Positions 50,280-59,050 of a stretch of 64,000 nucleotides of DNA are shown piece after piece. Every line of letters begins with the position of its first letter. The stretch's first letter is position 1. A program made the position numbers and the translations under genes. Under the pieces are notes generated by a model. The model saw only the letters and a program-made list of their open reading frames with translations, ran no database searches and had not been told where the DNA came from. Origin of the DNA: Streptomyces sp. ISL-87 (GTDB lineage: Bacteria; Actinomycetota; Actinomycetes; Streptomycetales; Streptomycetaceae); the NCBI RefSeq assembly GCF_018614095.1, contig NZ_JAGGOY010000018.1, positions 1 through 64,000 on the forward strand, in the 5' to 3' direction.

Positions 50280-50579
50280 AAGTTGCTCCTCTGCTTGGTG
50301 GGCCCGGATGGAACCGGGCCAACCGGCGGGGAGCGCTCGCGAAACAGCCCGCGCCTGCCCGGCCGGCCCTTCAAGGCCGGCCCGGCGGGGCAAGGGGACG
50401 GGCGGCTCATGAATACTCCGCTCCACCAGTGAGCCGGGGAGCACTGGACTTCCACGCTAGGCACGCTGCGCCGTGCCTGTAAAGCGCATCGGCACGGGGT
50501 GCGCCCCGGGGAACCAGGTCGTGGCACGCAGGCGGCTCCCGGGCAGGCCGGAAGCGTCATCGCGGCGCAACCCTGGTGG
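50280..50579. other. Intergenic region upstream of the DUF1326 gene
   Basis: This 300-base region must contain the promoter of the DUF1326 unit; I see no convincing hexamers. The stretch GCCCGGCCGGCCCTTCAAGG...CCGGCCCGGCG (about 50355-50390) can form a hairpin. At its far end begins the broken MFS gene. Confidence 0.4.
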
Positions 50580-51098
50580 CTACTGGTTGAGGGCGCCGAC
50601 GGCGAATGCCGCCGTCGCGCCAGAGCCGGTAGACGCCGATGGCGCGGGCGCGCGATGCGGGGTGGGCGACGTCGCCGATGACGGCGAGCAGGGTGGGGTG
50701 GACGAGTGCGGTGCCGGGCGGGGAGGGCCTTGTCGGGGAGGGCCGCGTAGGCCGCTCCGAGGAGGAAGGGCGCGGGGCGCAAGCCCGGCGTGGGCTGCGA
50801 TGGCGCCGGTGGCCAGGGAGGCGGCGGCGACGGCGACGTATCCGGCGGCCTCGTTGAAGCCCATGGCGAGGCCGCGTCGTTCCGGTCCGGCGAGGTCGAT
50901 CTTCATGATGACGGTGGTGGACCAGGTCAGTCCCTGGGAGGCGCCGAGCAGGATGTTGGCGGCGACGATCCAGCCCCAGGCGGGCCCCCAGGCGAGCATC
51001 GCGGGCACGGGCAGTGCGATGAGCCAGCCACCGATGAGGACGGGCTTGCGTCCGTACAAATGCGGTTTGAGCTGCGGAGATGCTGCCGACATGCACAA
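50580..51098 (-). pseudogene. Broken MFS transporter of the arsenic island
   Basis: Three different minus-strand frames carry pieces of one MFS protein: GRKPVLIGGWLIALPVPAML to SQGLTWSTTVIMKIDLAG and AMGFNEAAGYVAVAA in the first, LRPAPFLLGAAYAAL in the second, then HPTLLAVIGDVAHP and AIGVYRLWRDGG in the third. The N-terminal helices and several middle helices are missing. At least two frameshifts plus deletions make a functional product impossible. Such a transporter is a usual companion of actinobacterial ars genes. Confidence 0.85.
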
Positions 51099-51167
51099 GG
51101 CCGCGCCGCGAGCAGCAGCGGCTTCAGCTGGGCGCGGGCGGCGCAGAGGGCGGCCTGGTCGGCGTGG

Positions 51168-51587
51168 TTACGCCTGCTGCTTCGCGTCGATCTCGGCGAT
51201 CAGGCCCTCGATCAGGGTCTTGATCTCGTCGCGGATGGGGCGGACGGCGTCGACGCCCTGGCCGGCCGGGTCCTCGAGCTGCCAGTCGAGGTAGGTCTTG
51301 CCGGGAAAGTACGGGCAGGCGTCGCCGCAGCCCATGGTGATGATGTAGTCGGACGCCTGCGCGGCCTCGGGGGTGAGGACCTTCGGCTTCTGGTCGGAGA
51401 TGTCGATGCCCAACTCGGCCATCGCGGCGACGGCGGAGGGGTTGACCTGGTCGCCGGGTACGGATCCGGCGGAGCGGACCTCGACACGGTCGCCCGCGAG
51501 GTGGCGCAGAAAACCGGCCGCCATCTGCGAACGGCCTGCGTTGTGGATGCAGACGAACAACACGGACGCGAGCGGGGTGGCGGACAT
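51168..51587 (-). CDS. arsC: Arsenate reductase, LMW phosphatase type
   Basis: A 139-residue thioredoxin/mycothiol-linked arsenate reductase: P-loop VCIHNAGRSQMAAGFLRHL (Cys-x5-Arg), then GIDISDQKPKVL and the acid pair region YIITMGCGDACPYFPG with the additional cysteines used in the disulfide relay. It reduces As(V) to As(III). AAGGAAGAG precedes the ATG at 51587; the gene is divergent from arsR. Confidence 0.9.
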   Translation of the reverse strand: MSATPLASVLFVCIHNAGRSQMAAGFLRHLAGDRVEVRSAGSVPGDQVNPSAVAAMAELGIDISDQKPKVLTPEAAQASDYIITMGCGDACPYFPGKTYLDWQLEDPAGQGVDAVRPIRDEIKTLIEGLIAEIDAKQQA

Positions 51588-51702
51588 CTGCTCTTCCTTT
51601 GCGGCAGGGGCTGCCCGCTCTCCTCGCACACACGTCGCATACACGGAGAGTCGGCTCAGCCCAGACTGGTATCAGCCTTGGATGATGTGAGAGTATCAGC
51701 AT
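51588..51702. promoter_or_regulatory. arsC/arsR divergent control region
   Basis: This is 115 bases between divergent starts. GTATCAGC occurs twice, at 51669 and 51691, with GATGATG between them and ATATGATG after, forming imperfect inverted repeats that are plausible ArsR sites. No fuller operator can be defined by eye. Confidence 0.45.
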
Positions 51703-52017
51703 ATGATGACGTCAGTCGACACTGATCTGATCCGGGTTCTGGCCGACCCGCTCAGGCTCAAGATCGTGACCCTGCTCGCCCAGGAGACGCTCTGCACCAC
51801 GCACCTGGTCGAGGAGACCGGCGCGAAGCAGACCAACCTCTCCAACCACCTCAAGGTCCTGCGCGAAGCCGGGGTCGTGGACACCGAGCCATGCGGACGG
51901 TTCATCTACTACCGGCTGCGCCCGGAAGTCATCGAAGCGCTCGCCGGTCAATTCGCCAACCTCGCCCAGACCGCGCGCGCCACCGCCGAAGCGAACCTCA
52001 AGCGGTCCTGCCCATAG
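51703..52017 (+). CDS. arsR: ArsR-type repressor 1
   Basis: A 104-residue winged-helix repressor: [20 protein letters not shown], then the recognition helices [20 protein letters not shown] and wing [10 protein letters not shown]. The usual Cys-Val-Cys metal site is here LCTTHL, with further cysteines in EPCGRF and the terminal KRSCP, as in ArsR variants with displaced As(III) ligands. It is encoded with the arsenite channel and divergent from arsC, so it should release their promoters on As(III). ATG 51703 or 51706 may be the start. Confidence 0.88.
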   Translation: MMTSVDTDLIRVLADPLRLKIVTLLAQETLCTTHLVEETGAKQTNLSNHLKVLREAGVVDTEPCGRFIYYRLRPEVIEALAGQFANLAQTARATAEANLKRSCP

Positions 52018-52055
52018 CCTTCCCCGCTTTGCCTCACCTGCCCGAGGAGCTTTTC

Positions 52056-52850
52056 TTGACCGCCACCGAGCCTGTCGGCACCATCCCCGCAGCGGAGTCC
52101 GCTATAGCCGCCGACACGCCCCAGCCCGCACCCGGTGCCACCCCGCCCCGAACTCCGTTGATCGCCCGCGCCGCCGCGGAGCTCGTCGGCACCGCCGCCC
52201 TGGTCGCGATCGTGGTCGGCTCCGGAATCCAGGCCACCAAGCTGACCGACGACGTGGCGCTGCAACTGCTCGCCAACTCCACCGCCACCGTCTTCGGCCT
52301 CGGCGTCCTCATCGCGCTGCTGGGCCCGGTCTCCGGCGCCCACTTCAACCCGGCGGTCACACTCGCCGAGTGTTGGACGGCCCGACGCGGCGGGGCGGGC
52401 GTCACCGCCCGCGAGCTGGCCGTCTACGTGCCGTCGCAGATCGTCGGCGCGATCGCGGGTGCCGTGCTGGCCGACGCGATGTTCGGGGAGCCGCTGGTGA
52501 AGTGGTCCACGCACGACCGCTCGGCCGGAAACCTGCTCCTCGGCGAGGTCGTCGCGACCGCCGGGCTGATCCTGCTGATCTTCGGCCTGGCCCGCACCGA
52601 CCGGCTCCGGTTCGCGCCGGTCGCGGTCGCCTCGTACATCGGCGCCGCGTACTGGTTCACCTCCTCCACGTCTTTCGCCAACCCCGCCGTGACCATCGGC
52701 CGTGCCTTTACCGACACCTTCGCGGGTATCGCCCCCGCTTCGGTCCCGGCGTTCGTCGCGATGCAGCTGCTGGGCGCGGTCATGGGCCTGGCCCTCGTCG
52801 CGGTCATCTTCATGCGCGGCACGACGAACGACGGACAGCCCTCGGCATGA
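52056..52850 (+). CDS. Aquaporin-type arsenite channel
   Basis: A 264-residue MIP-family protein with six membrane segments and both pore motifs: [10 protein letters not shown] and [12 protein letters not shown]. In ars operons such channels (AqpS) let As(III) out after ArsC reduction and can replace ArsB. TTG 52056 is chosen because CGAGGAG lies six bases upstream. It is 38 bases from arsR and should be cotranscribed. The first 35 residues are Pro/Ala-rich and cytoplasmic. Confidence 0.87.
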   Translation: MTATEPVGTIPAAESAIAADTPQPAPGATPPRTPLIARAAAELVGTAALVAIVVGSGIQATKLTDDVALQLLANSTATVFGLGVLIALLGPVSGAHFNPAVTLAECWTARRGGAGVTARELAVYVPSQIVGAIAGAVLADAMFGEPLVKWSTHDRSAGNLLLGEVVATAGLILLIFGLARTDRLRFAPVAVASYIGAAYWFTSSTSFANPAVTIGRAFTDTFAGIAPASVPAFVAMQLLGAVMGLALVAVIFMRGTTNDGQPSA

Positions 52851-53137
52851 CGCGGAGCACGGATGTGGTGGTGATCGGCGGCGGCCAGTCCGGCCTCGCC
52901 GCCGGTTACCACCTGCGCCGCCTGGGCATCGAGTTCGTCATCCTCGACGCCCAGGCCGAGCCGGGCGGCGCCTGGCAGCACGCATGGGACTCCCTGCGTC
53001 TGTTCTCCCCGGCCGCCTCAACTACCGCAGTCGCCGCGCAGGTCGCGGTACGCGCGACACCCGGCCCCGGTGTCCCCCGCTGCATCCTTGAGGCGGCCGA
53101 CGCCCCGCCGCACGTCATGTCTCCGCGCGCCTACTGA
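52847..53137 (+). pseudogene. Truncated ArsO-like flavin monooxygenase
   Basis: The first 60 residues are a normal flavoprotein start: [20 protein letters not shown] (FAD site GGGQSG) and [20 protein letters not shown]. After LFSPA (about 53015) similarity ends and 36 unrelated residues lead to a stop, whereas the family has about 350 residues. The break coincides with the convergent acetyltransferase gene, so a deletion has removed the rest. ATG 52847 overlaps the aquaporin stop, showing the original operon order. Confidence 0.8.
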
Positions 53138-53220
53138 ACACGCCCGCAGCAGACGATGCGAATGCGCCTCCCGCCGTACGGGGGGAGGCGGCTCAGGTGC
53201 CCTCCCCCTCGGCGAGCCGA

Positions 53221-53709
53221 TCAGTGGATGCTCGGGCTGCGCCGCTCCAGCAGGACGACGTCGCGCCACGCACCGTGGTGGCGGCCGATGCGCTCGCGGG
53301 TGCCGATGATGCGGAAGCCGGCCCGCTCGTGCAAGGCGAGGCTGGCGGTGTTCTCGGGGAAGATGCCGGACTGGATCGTCCAGATACCGGCCGCCTCGGT
53401 GGATGAGACCAACGCGTTCAACAGGGTTCGGGCGACGCCCTGACCTCGTGCCGAGGGGTGGACATAGACGGAATGCTCGACGACTCCGGCGTACGCGCAC
53501 CGGTCCGAGACCGCGCTGGCGGCGACCCAGCCCAGCACCTTGCCGTCCTCGCCGAGGGCCGCGAAGCGGTGCTCGGGCAGCTTGGCGGCGTCGAAGGCAT
53601 CCCACGTGGGCACGGCGGTCTCGAAGGTGGCGTTGCCATCGTCGATCCCGGCCTGGTAGATCGCCAGAACCTCGTCCGCGTGTTCCGGGAGCAGCGTAGT
53701 TATGCGCAT
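53221..53709 (-). CDS. GNAT acetyltransferase, ArsN type
   Basis: A 162-residue GNAT: VEHSVYVHPSARGQGVARTL is the acetyl-CoA binding motif A, and LHERAGFRIIGTRERIGRHHG the C-terminal part. This length and IFPENTASLALHERAGF match the phosphinothricin-acetyltransferase-like ArsN found in ars clusters, which acetylates organoarsenical or phosphinothricin-like compounds. It starts five bases after the arsR2 stop and should be cotranscribed with it. Confidence 0.85.
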   Translation of the reverse strand: MRITTLLPEHADEVLAIYQAGIDDGNATFETAVPTWDAFDAAKLPEHRFAALGEDGKVLGWVAASAVSDRCAYAGVVEHSVYVHPSARGQGVARTLLNALVSSTEAAGIWTIQSGIFPENTASLALHERAGFRIIGTRERIGRHHGAWRDVVLLERRSPSIH

Positions 53710-53714
53710 GCCCG

Positions 53715-54089
53715 TCAGGCCGCCTTCGTGGCGGCGGTGCTCAGCAGCGCACCCATCCCCGCCAGGACGGCAGGCTCGACCCGGTAGTAGACCCAGGTGC
53801 CGCGCCGCTCGGAGGACAGCAGGCCGGCGTCCTTGAGCTTCTTCAGGTGGTGGGAGACGGTCGGCTGCGAGACGCCGACGTCGGAGATGTCGCACACGCA
53901 GGCTTCCCCGCCCGTGTGGGAGGCGACCAGTGAGAACAGCCGCAGCCGTACCGGGTCGCCGAGCGCCTTGAACATCTTCGACGTCCGCTCGGCCTCCTCC
54001 GCGCTCAGCGGGCGTTCGTTCAACGGCGGGCAGCACGGCGCGACCGGCTCACTGAGGACCGGAAGCTCCACCACACTCGATTTCGACAT
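53715..54089 (-). CDS. arsR: ArsR-type repressor 2
   Basis: A 124-residue repressor with the canonical As(III) site ACVCDISD, recognition helices VSQPTVSHHLKKLKDAGLL and wing RRGTWVYYRVEP. A Cys-Cys pair (PCCPPL) in the N-terminal arm may add ligands. ATG 54089 coincides with the predicted transcription start, so the mRNA is probably leaderless. It is distinct in sequence from the repressor at 51703. Confidence 0.9.
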   Translation of the reverse strand: MSKSSVVELPVLSEPVAPCCPPLNERPLSAEEAERTSKMFKALGDPVRLRLFSLVASHTGGEACVCDISDVGVSQPTVSHHLKKLKDAGLLSSERRGTWVYYRVEPAVLAGMGALLSTAATKAA

Positions 54090-54158
54090 GTGTCGATATT
54101 GACATCAGTCGATGCTGTGGTGCAAGCTCCGGGTGCCAGCAATATCGACAAGCGTCGA
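54083..54158 (-). promoter_or_regulatory. arsR2 promoter and operator
   Basis: Reading the minus strand, TTGCAC (54125-54120) and CAATAT (54101-54096) are spaced by 18 bases and predict a start at 54089, the initiation codon. Two inverted repeats surround the promoter: TCGACA-TG-TGTCGA (54083-54096) and TCGAC-N4-GTCGA (54145-54158). Their shared half-site and position fit ArsR autorepression and control of the broken divergent gene. Confidence 0.6.
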
Positions 54159-54196
54159 ACCAGGAGATCGACGGAAGCCTGCCAATGGAGCCCCGG

Positions 54197-54355
54197 ATGA
54201 GCGACAACACCGCCCCGCCGCCCCGCCGCCCCGCCGCCCTGCCGCCCCGCCGACCGTGGTCATCGGCGCCGGCCCCGTCGGCCTTGGCGGCCGCCGCCGC
54301 CCACCTCGTCGAGCGAGGCCTCACTCCCCTGGTCCTGGAGGCCGGTTTGAGCGCG
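54197..54355 (+). pseudogene. Remnant of an FAD-dependent oxidoreductase
   Basis: ATG 54197 opens MSDNTAPPP and a C/G-rich low-complexity run. TVVIGAGPVGL then appears in a second frame, and AAAAAHLVERGLTPLVLEAG in the first again, so two compensating frameshifts flank the dinucleotide fold. The protein then breaks off about residue 50, where the next gene's upstream region begins. Intact versions stand divergent from arsR in other streptomycetes. Confidence 0.75.
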
Positions 54356-54471
54356 CGCACCGCGCCCCGCGACTCCACGTACGGCTGTTCTGGGGGTCGT
54401 TGGCGTCGGGGGGACGTAGTGTCGTCAGGCATGCCGGGTCCTTCAGGGCCGGGGTTCGAGGGGGAGTTGTC

Positions 54472-57069
54472 GTGCAGGCCAAAGAGACCGTCTTCGCCGA
54501 CTTGATGCAGGGGCGGACCCAGCAGTTTCAGGTGCCGCTGTACCAGCGGACGTACTCCTGGTCCGAGAAACAGCTGGTGCAGCTGTGGAACGACATCGTC
54601 GAACAGGTCGAACTGCTGGATTCCGGTGCGTCGGCGAGTACGCACTTCCTCGGCTCGGTCGTGCTCGCCCCGTCGCCCCAGAACGAGGTGACGTTCCCCC
54701 GCTGGCTCGTTGTCGACGGCCAGCAGCGGTTGACCACGTTGTCCCTCGCGCTGGTGGCGATGCGTGACCACATCGCTGAACGGCGGCCGGACGAGGCGGA
54801 GCGGATCGACGAGGAATACCTCATCAACAAGCGGAAGCGCGGTGATGAGTACTTCCGCCTGCTGCCGACTCAGGCGGACCGGTCGCAGTTCGCCGCCCGA
54901 ATCCGCGGTGTCCATGCGGATCAGACGGCGGGAGACAGGGTCGCTTCGGCCTACCGGTTCTTCCGTCGGAAGCTGGTCGAGGCGGACGAGCAGGTGAGCG
55001 CGCAGGATGTACTGCGCATCGAACAGGCGATCACCTCCCGGCTGACGCTGGTGGTGGTGATCGCCGAGCGCGGTGACAACGTGCATCGCATCTTCGAGTC
55101 CCTCAACAACACCGGACTGAAGCTCAGCCAGGCAGACCTGCTGCGCAACTACCTGTTCATGCGGCTGCCGACTCGCGGTGAGCACGTATACGAGACGTAT
55201 TGGCTGCCTCTGCAGGCCAGCCTGAGCAATGACGAGCTCGAACAGTTGATGTGGCTGCAGTTGGTACTCGACGGGGACGACCGGGTCCGCCGGCAGGACC
55301 TGTACACCGCCCAGCAGAAGCGGTTCGAGTGCGGAGAGATGGACGCGGCGCGGACCGAGGCGGACATCGAGGCCTACGTCAAGGAGCTGCACCGCCGCAG
55401 CGCACACTTCCGGAAGGTGATCCACCCGGCGGAGGAGGCCGTTCCATCGATCCGCGGACACCTGAGCAGGCTGCACGACTGGCAGGCCGTGGTGACCTAC
55501 CCGGCGCTGATGCTGCTGCTCGACCGGCGGGCACGAGGAGAGCTGGACGACCACGAGACCGCTCGCGCCCTGTCGTTCGTCGAGAGTTTCCTGGTCCGCA
55601 GGACGGTCTGCAGGGTTCCGACGAACAACCTGAACAGGATCTTCCAGTCCGTGCCCGCTCAGCTCCCGCGGGACGTTCCGGTTGCCGACGGGCTGCGTCA
55701 GATCCTGTCCGCCGACAACCGCCTGTGGCCCGACGACGAGGAGCTGCGCGAGAAGATCCGGTCCGCGCCCTTCTACCAGTACGGCCGGCCGAACCAGCGC
55801 AGGCTGGTTCTCCAGCGGCTGGAGGAGAGCTACGGGCATCCCGAGCCGGTGGACTTCGGCGCGGCGCAGCTGACCATTGAACACGTGATGCCGCAGTCGC
55901 CCGGCGACGAGTGGATGCGGATGCTGGGGGAGGACGTGGCCGAGGGCGAGAGCCCGGAGGATCTGCACGCCCGCTTGCAGCACACGCTCGGCAACCTGAC
56001 ATTGACGGGCGTGAACGCGGAGCTGTCGAACCATCCCTTCGAACGCAAGCAGGCCTTGCTGCACGGCAGCCACCTGGAGATGAACCGGCGGATCGCCGCC
56101 ACCGAGCGCTGGGGTTCCGCCGAGATCCTGGCCCGCGCCGACGACCTGGCCGACCGGGCGATCCGGCTGTGGCCGGCCCCGCTGAGCGGTGTGGGGCGCG
56201 CCGAGCGCAGCCGCGACTGGGGGCTGGCCCATCAGGTGCTCGCGGCGCTCCCGCACGGCACCTGGACTTCGTACGGGGACCTGGCCGCGTATGTGGGCTC
56301 CGGGGCGCAGGCCGTGGGTAACCATCTCGCCAAGACCGACGGGGTGGCCAACGCGTATCGGGTGCTCAATGCCGACGGAAAGGTGGCTGAGGGGTTCCAG
56401 TGGGCCGGGCAGGACGGCGGCGACGTACGTGTCCGGCTGGGCGCCGACGGGATCCGCTTCACTGCCACGGGGGCCGCTGATCCGGCCCAGCGCCTCACCA
56501 GCGGCGACCTCGCGCTGCTCATCGTCGACGCCGAGGGGGAAGACGAGGAGGAGGCCCGGGAGGCCGCGGGTATGGGGGAGGTGGCACGGGAGGAGACCGG
56601 GCGGAAGGGTGTGGAGACCCGAGCTGCGAGGTTCTTCCGGCAACTCGCGGCGGACGACACCCCCGAGACCGTGGCGGCCGTGCGCGATCTGATGGCCGGA
56701 TGGGAGCGGCTCGGAGGATGGATCGGCCACGGTGCCGGCGAGGTCATGACCAGTGCGTTTCTGATGCTCGGGAGTGCGGGCGACCCGGGTAAGGGCATCT
56801 GGCCGATTGTCCTCTACCCGGGCAGCGGCCGCGGCGGCGTCGCCGAGGTGGTGTTCCAGCACCTCGCGAAGCGCGAGCCCTTTACGGAGCGCTCGCTGCG
56901 TGCCGAACTGCTCGATCAGATCAATGAGTTGAAGGATGTCTCCTTGCCGCAGGGGAAGCTGGAGCTGCGTCCCAATTTCCGGCTCTCGGCTCTGGAGGAC
57001 GAGCGGAGCCGGGAGCTCCTGCTCCAGACGCTGGGCTGGTTCAAGGAGCGGTGGGGGGAGAGGGGCTAG
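54472..57069 (+). CDS. DUF262-DUF1524 nuclease fused to ATL domain
   Basis: An 865-residue GmrSD/SspE-like protein. DUF262 (from residue 1) has VPLYQRTYSWSEKQL and the nucleotide-binding motif DGQQR (82-86). DUF1524 (about 420-560) carries the His-x-x-Pro nuclease motif IEHVMPQS (His471) and GNLTLTGVNAELSNHPF. Residues about 582-665 match the DNA-binding domain of O6-alkylguanine transferase (VLAALPHGTWTSYGDLAAYVG), but PCHR is replaced by NAYR (627-630), so the acceptor Cys is gone, as in ATL proteins. About 175 C-terminal residues are unassigned. It probably cuts DNA carrying unusual bases, with the ATL part as sensor. GTG 54472 follows GAGGGGGAG. Confidence 0.85.
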   Translation: MQAKETVFADLMQGRTQQFQVPLYQRTYSWSEKQLVQLWNDIVEQVELLDSGASASTHFLGSVVLAPSPQNEVTFPRWLVVDGQQRLTTLSLALVAMRDHIAERRPDEAERIDEEYLINKRKRGDEYFRLLPTQADRSQFAARIRGVHADQTAGDRVASAYRFFRRKLVEADEQVSAQDVLRIEQAITSRLTLVVVIAERGDNVHRIFESLNNTGLKLSQADLLRNYLFMRLPTRGEHVYETYWLPLQASLSNDELEQLMWLQLVLDGDDRVRRQDLYTAQQKRFECGEMDAARTEADIEAYVKELHRRSAHFRKVIHPAEEAVPSIRGHLSRLHDWQAVVTYPALMLLLDRRARGELDDHETARALSFVESFLVRRTVCRVPTNNLNRIFQSVPAQLPRDVPVADGLRQILSADNRLWPDDEELREKIRSAPFYQYGRPNQRRLVLQRLEESYGHPEPVDFGAAQLTIEHVMPQSPGDEWMRMLGEDVAEGESPEDLHARLQHTLGNLTLTGVNAELSNHPFERKQALLHGSHLEMNRRIAATERWGSAEILARADDLADRAIRLWPAPLSGVGRAERSRDWGLAHQVLAALPHGTWTSYGDLAAYVGSGAQAVGNHLAKTDGVANAYRVLNADGKVAEGFQWAGQDGGDVRVRLGADGIRFTATGAADPAQRLTSGDLALLIVDAEGEDEEEAREAAGMGEVAREETGRKGVETRAARFFRQLAADDTPETVAAVRDLMAGWERLGGWIGHGAGEVMTSAFLMLGSAGDPGKGIWPIVLYPGSGRGGVAEVVFQHLAKREPFTERSLRAELLDQINELKDVSLPQGKLELRPNFRLSALEDERSRELLLQTLGWFKERWGERG

Positions 57070-57089
57070 GGGTCTCGGGGTGGGAGGGT

Positions 57090-57640
57090 TCAGAGCCAGC
57101 TGCGTTGGGCGGCTCGGCTTTGAGGCCGGCTTCGAAGCGGCTGGCGGCGCCCAGGCGTTCCATGACGGAGGCCATTTGGCGGCGGACCGTGCGGACCGCG
57201 ACGCCGAGGCGGTTGCTCGCGGCTTCGTCGGTCAGGCCGGAGCCCAGGAGGCGCAGGAGTTCGCGTTCGGCGGGGCTGAGGCCGGTGTCGGGGTCTCGGG
57301 TGTGGGTCGCGCCCAGGGGGGACCGCGATGGCCCAGGCCTGTTCGAACAGGTCGATCAGCGGGGTCACTATGCAGGGTTCGGTGACGTACAGGGCGCCCT
57401 TGCGGCTGTCCGAGGGATCCAGGGGGACCAGGGCGCGGCTGCGGTCCGTGATGACCATGCGCTGCGGGACCACCGGTGCCGTGCGGACCTCGCCGCCCCG
57501 CTCCAGCAGCCAGTTGGCGTGGTCCACGGTAGGGCCGTCGTTGCGCACGCAGTCCTGGTACAGGGTCCGGAACACCACGCCCCGGTGCAGCGCCCCCGAA
57601 CTCAGCCCGCGGCTGACAGCGGCGCCGGACCAGATCAAGC
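57090..57640 (-). pseudogene. LuxR-type regulator remnant
   Basis: The piece FRTLYQDCVRNDGPTVDHANW to LFEQAWAIAVPPG matches the middle of streptomycete LuxR/TrmB-like regulators. After a frameshift near 57305 the helix-turn-helix follows in another frame: LSPAERELLRLLGSGLTDEA and RLGVAVRTVRRQMA. A second frame change near 57115 affects the last residues. About 150 N-terminal residues are missing. It is convergent with the DUF262 gene. Confidence 0.8.
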
Positions 57641-57643
57641 CCG

Positions 57644-57685
57644 GCCGGCGATTGAGGCGCGGGGGTCCGGGGGCGGCGCCCCCGG
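57644..57685. repeat. Streptomyces intergenic palindromic element, copy E (inverted)
   Basis: It reads GCCGGCGATTGAGGCGCGGG and then a CCGGGGGC/GCCCCCGG hairpin, the reverse of copies A-D with one change in the core. It lies between two gene remnants. Confidence 0.75.
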
Positions 57686-57744
57686 TACTCAGCCCGCACC
57701 CGGCAACCCGGCGGAGTCACGCCGGCAGAGCCCCGGGACGCCGG

Positions 57745-57951
57745 CCCGCGGCCGGATCGTGGAGCGCACCGACGAGCACGTCATCGTCGAGCTCGACGGC
57801 GTCACCCACCGCTTCGCGTACGCCCCCTCCCCGGAGGGGATCTGGCTCGGCCGTGACGGGGACTCCTGGCATGTCCTGCGCCACGACCCCGTCGCCGCTT
57901 CCCTCCAAGGCGCGGCCGGCGCAGGCGCCGGCACCGTCACCGAGCTCGACG
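57745..57951 (+). pseudogene. Fragment of acyl-CoA carboxylase alpha subunit
   Basis: The frame VERTDEHVIVELDGVTHRFA, then IWLGRDGDSWHVLRHDPVAAS up to GAGAGTVTELD, matches the region just before the biotinyl domain of acetyl/propionyl-CoA carboxylase alpha chains. Neither the carboxylase part nor the biotin site (AMKM) is present. There is no proper start. The assignment rests on remembered sequence and is moderate. Confidence 0.6.
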
Positions 57952-58170
57952 TCTCACCCGGCGCCACACTGTCGCCATGGACCAGATCCTGGCCGTCGTC
58001 ACCTCGGACGCCTAGGAGATGTGATCTTGACCGAGCATGGCAAAAGTTCGCCCGAATCGTCCCCGGTTGCGCTCGGATAGTGTTGTTGTCTTTCGTGGAC
58101 CGTCCTTCTGTTCACCCGTCCAGGTGACCGGCCGAGGGCCGCACGTTGCTCATTCTGTTGAAAGGCTTTC

Positions 58171-59019
58171 ATGTCTGTTCCTTCGTTGGATCAGTCCGAA
58201 TCCGCCATCGTCGCCCGGCTCCGCGCCGCGGGTTGCGTATTCGCCGAGGAGGAGGCGCAGATGATCATGTCCGCGGCGGGCAGCCCCGCCGAGCTCGAGG
58301 ACATGGTCGAGCGCCGCGTTGTCGGTCTGCCGCTCGAACACGTCGTCGGCTACGCCGAGTTCTGCGGGCTGAGGATCGCGCTCGACGCCGAGGTCTTCGT
58401 GCCCCGTCGGCGTACCGAGGCCCTCGTCCAGCAGGCCGCCGCGCTCGCCCCGTCGCGTGCGGTCGTCGTCGACCTGTGCTGCGGCTCGGGCGCACTGGGC
58501 GTCGCGCTGGCCGCCGCCCTCGACGAGGTCGAGCTGCACGCCGCGGACGTCGACCCCGGCGCCGTGCGCTGTGCCCGGCGCAATGTCGTCCCGGCCGGGG
58601 GCGAGGTCTACGAAGGCGACCTCTTCGAGCCCCTCCCCGTCGGGCTGAAGGGCCGCGTGGACGTGCTGCTGTCCAACGTGCCGTACGTGCCCACGGTGGA
58701 GATCGAGCTGCTTCCGGCCGAGGCCCGCGAGTACGAGGCGCGGGTGGCCCTCGACGGCGGCGTGGACGGCCTGGAGGTGCTGCGGCGCGTGACAGCCGAG
58801 GCCTCGCAGTGGCTGGCGCCGGGCGGCGTCCTGCTCTTCGAGACGAGTGAGCGACAGGCCGACCAGGCCATCGCGGCGGTCACCGGCGCCGGGATGCTCG
58901 CCAGGGTGGTCACCGATGACGAGCTGGACGCCACCGTGATCGTGGCGAGCCGCTCCGACGCCGAGGCGGCCGAGGCCGCAGGGGCCGCCACGGCACTAGG
59001 GGTGGAGGCAGGCGCGTAG
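58171..59019 (+). CDS. PrmC/HemK-related methyltransferase
   Basis: A 282-residue SAM-dependent methyltransferase of the 'putative protein-(glutamine-N5) methyltransferase' group related to PrmC. SAM motif VVVDLCCGSGALGVALAAA; the NPPY catalytic motif is NVPY (LLSNVPYVP), a known mark of this paralogous group. PrmC modifies release factors; the substrate of this paralogue is unknown. ATG 58171 follows AAAGG at moderate distance. Confidence 0.85.
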   Translation: MSVPSLDQSESAIVARLRAAGCVFAEEEAQMIMSAAGSPAELEDMVERRVVGLPLEHVVGYAEFCGLRIALDAEVFVPRRRTEALVQQAAALAPSRAVVVDLCCGSGALGVALAAALDEVELHAADVDPGAVRCARRNVVPAGGEVYEGDLFEPLPVGLKGRVDVLLSNVPYVPTVEIELLPAEAREYEARVALDGGVDGLEVLRRVTAEASQWLAPGGVLLFETSERQADQAIAAVTGAGMLARVVTDDELDATVIVASRSDAEAAEAAGAATALGVEAGA

Positions 59020-59050
59020 AGCGGTACGGCCGGCAGCGATGAAGTCCGCT

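Noticed and set aside
54112..54471. Long N-terminal extension of the DUF262 protein
   Set aside because: This stretch is the frameshifted flavoprotein remnant; GTG 54472 with GAGGGGGAG upstream gives the normal DUF262 start.
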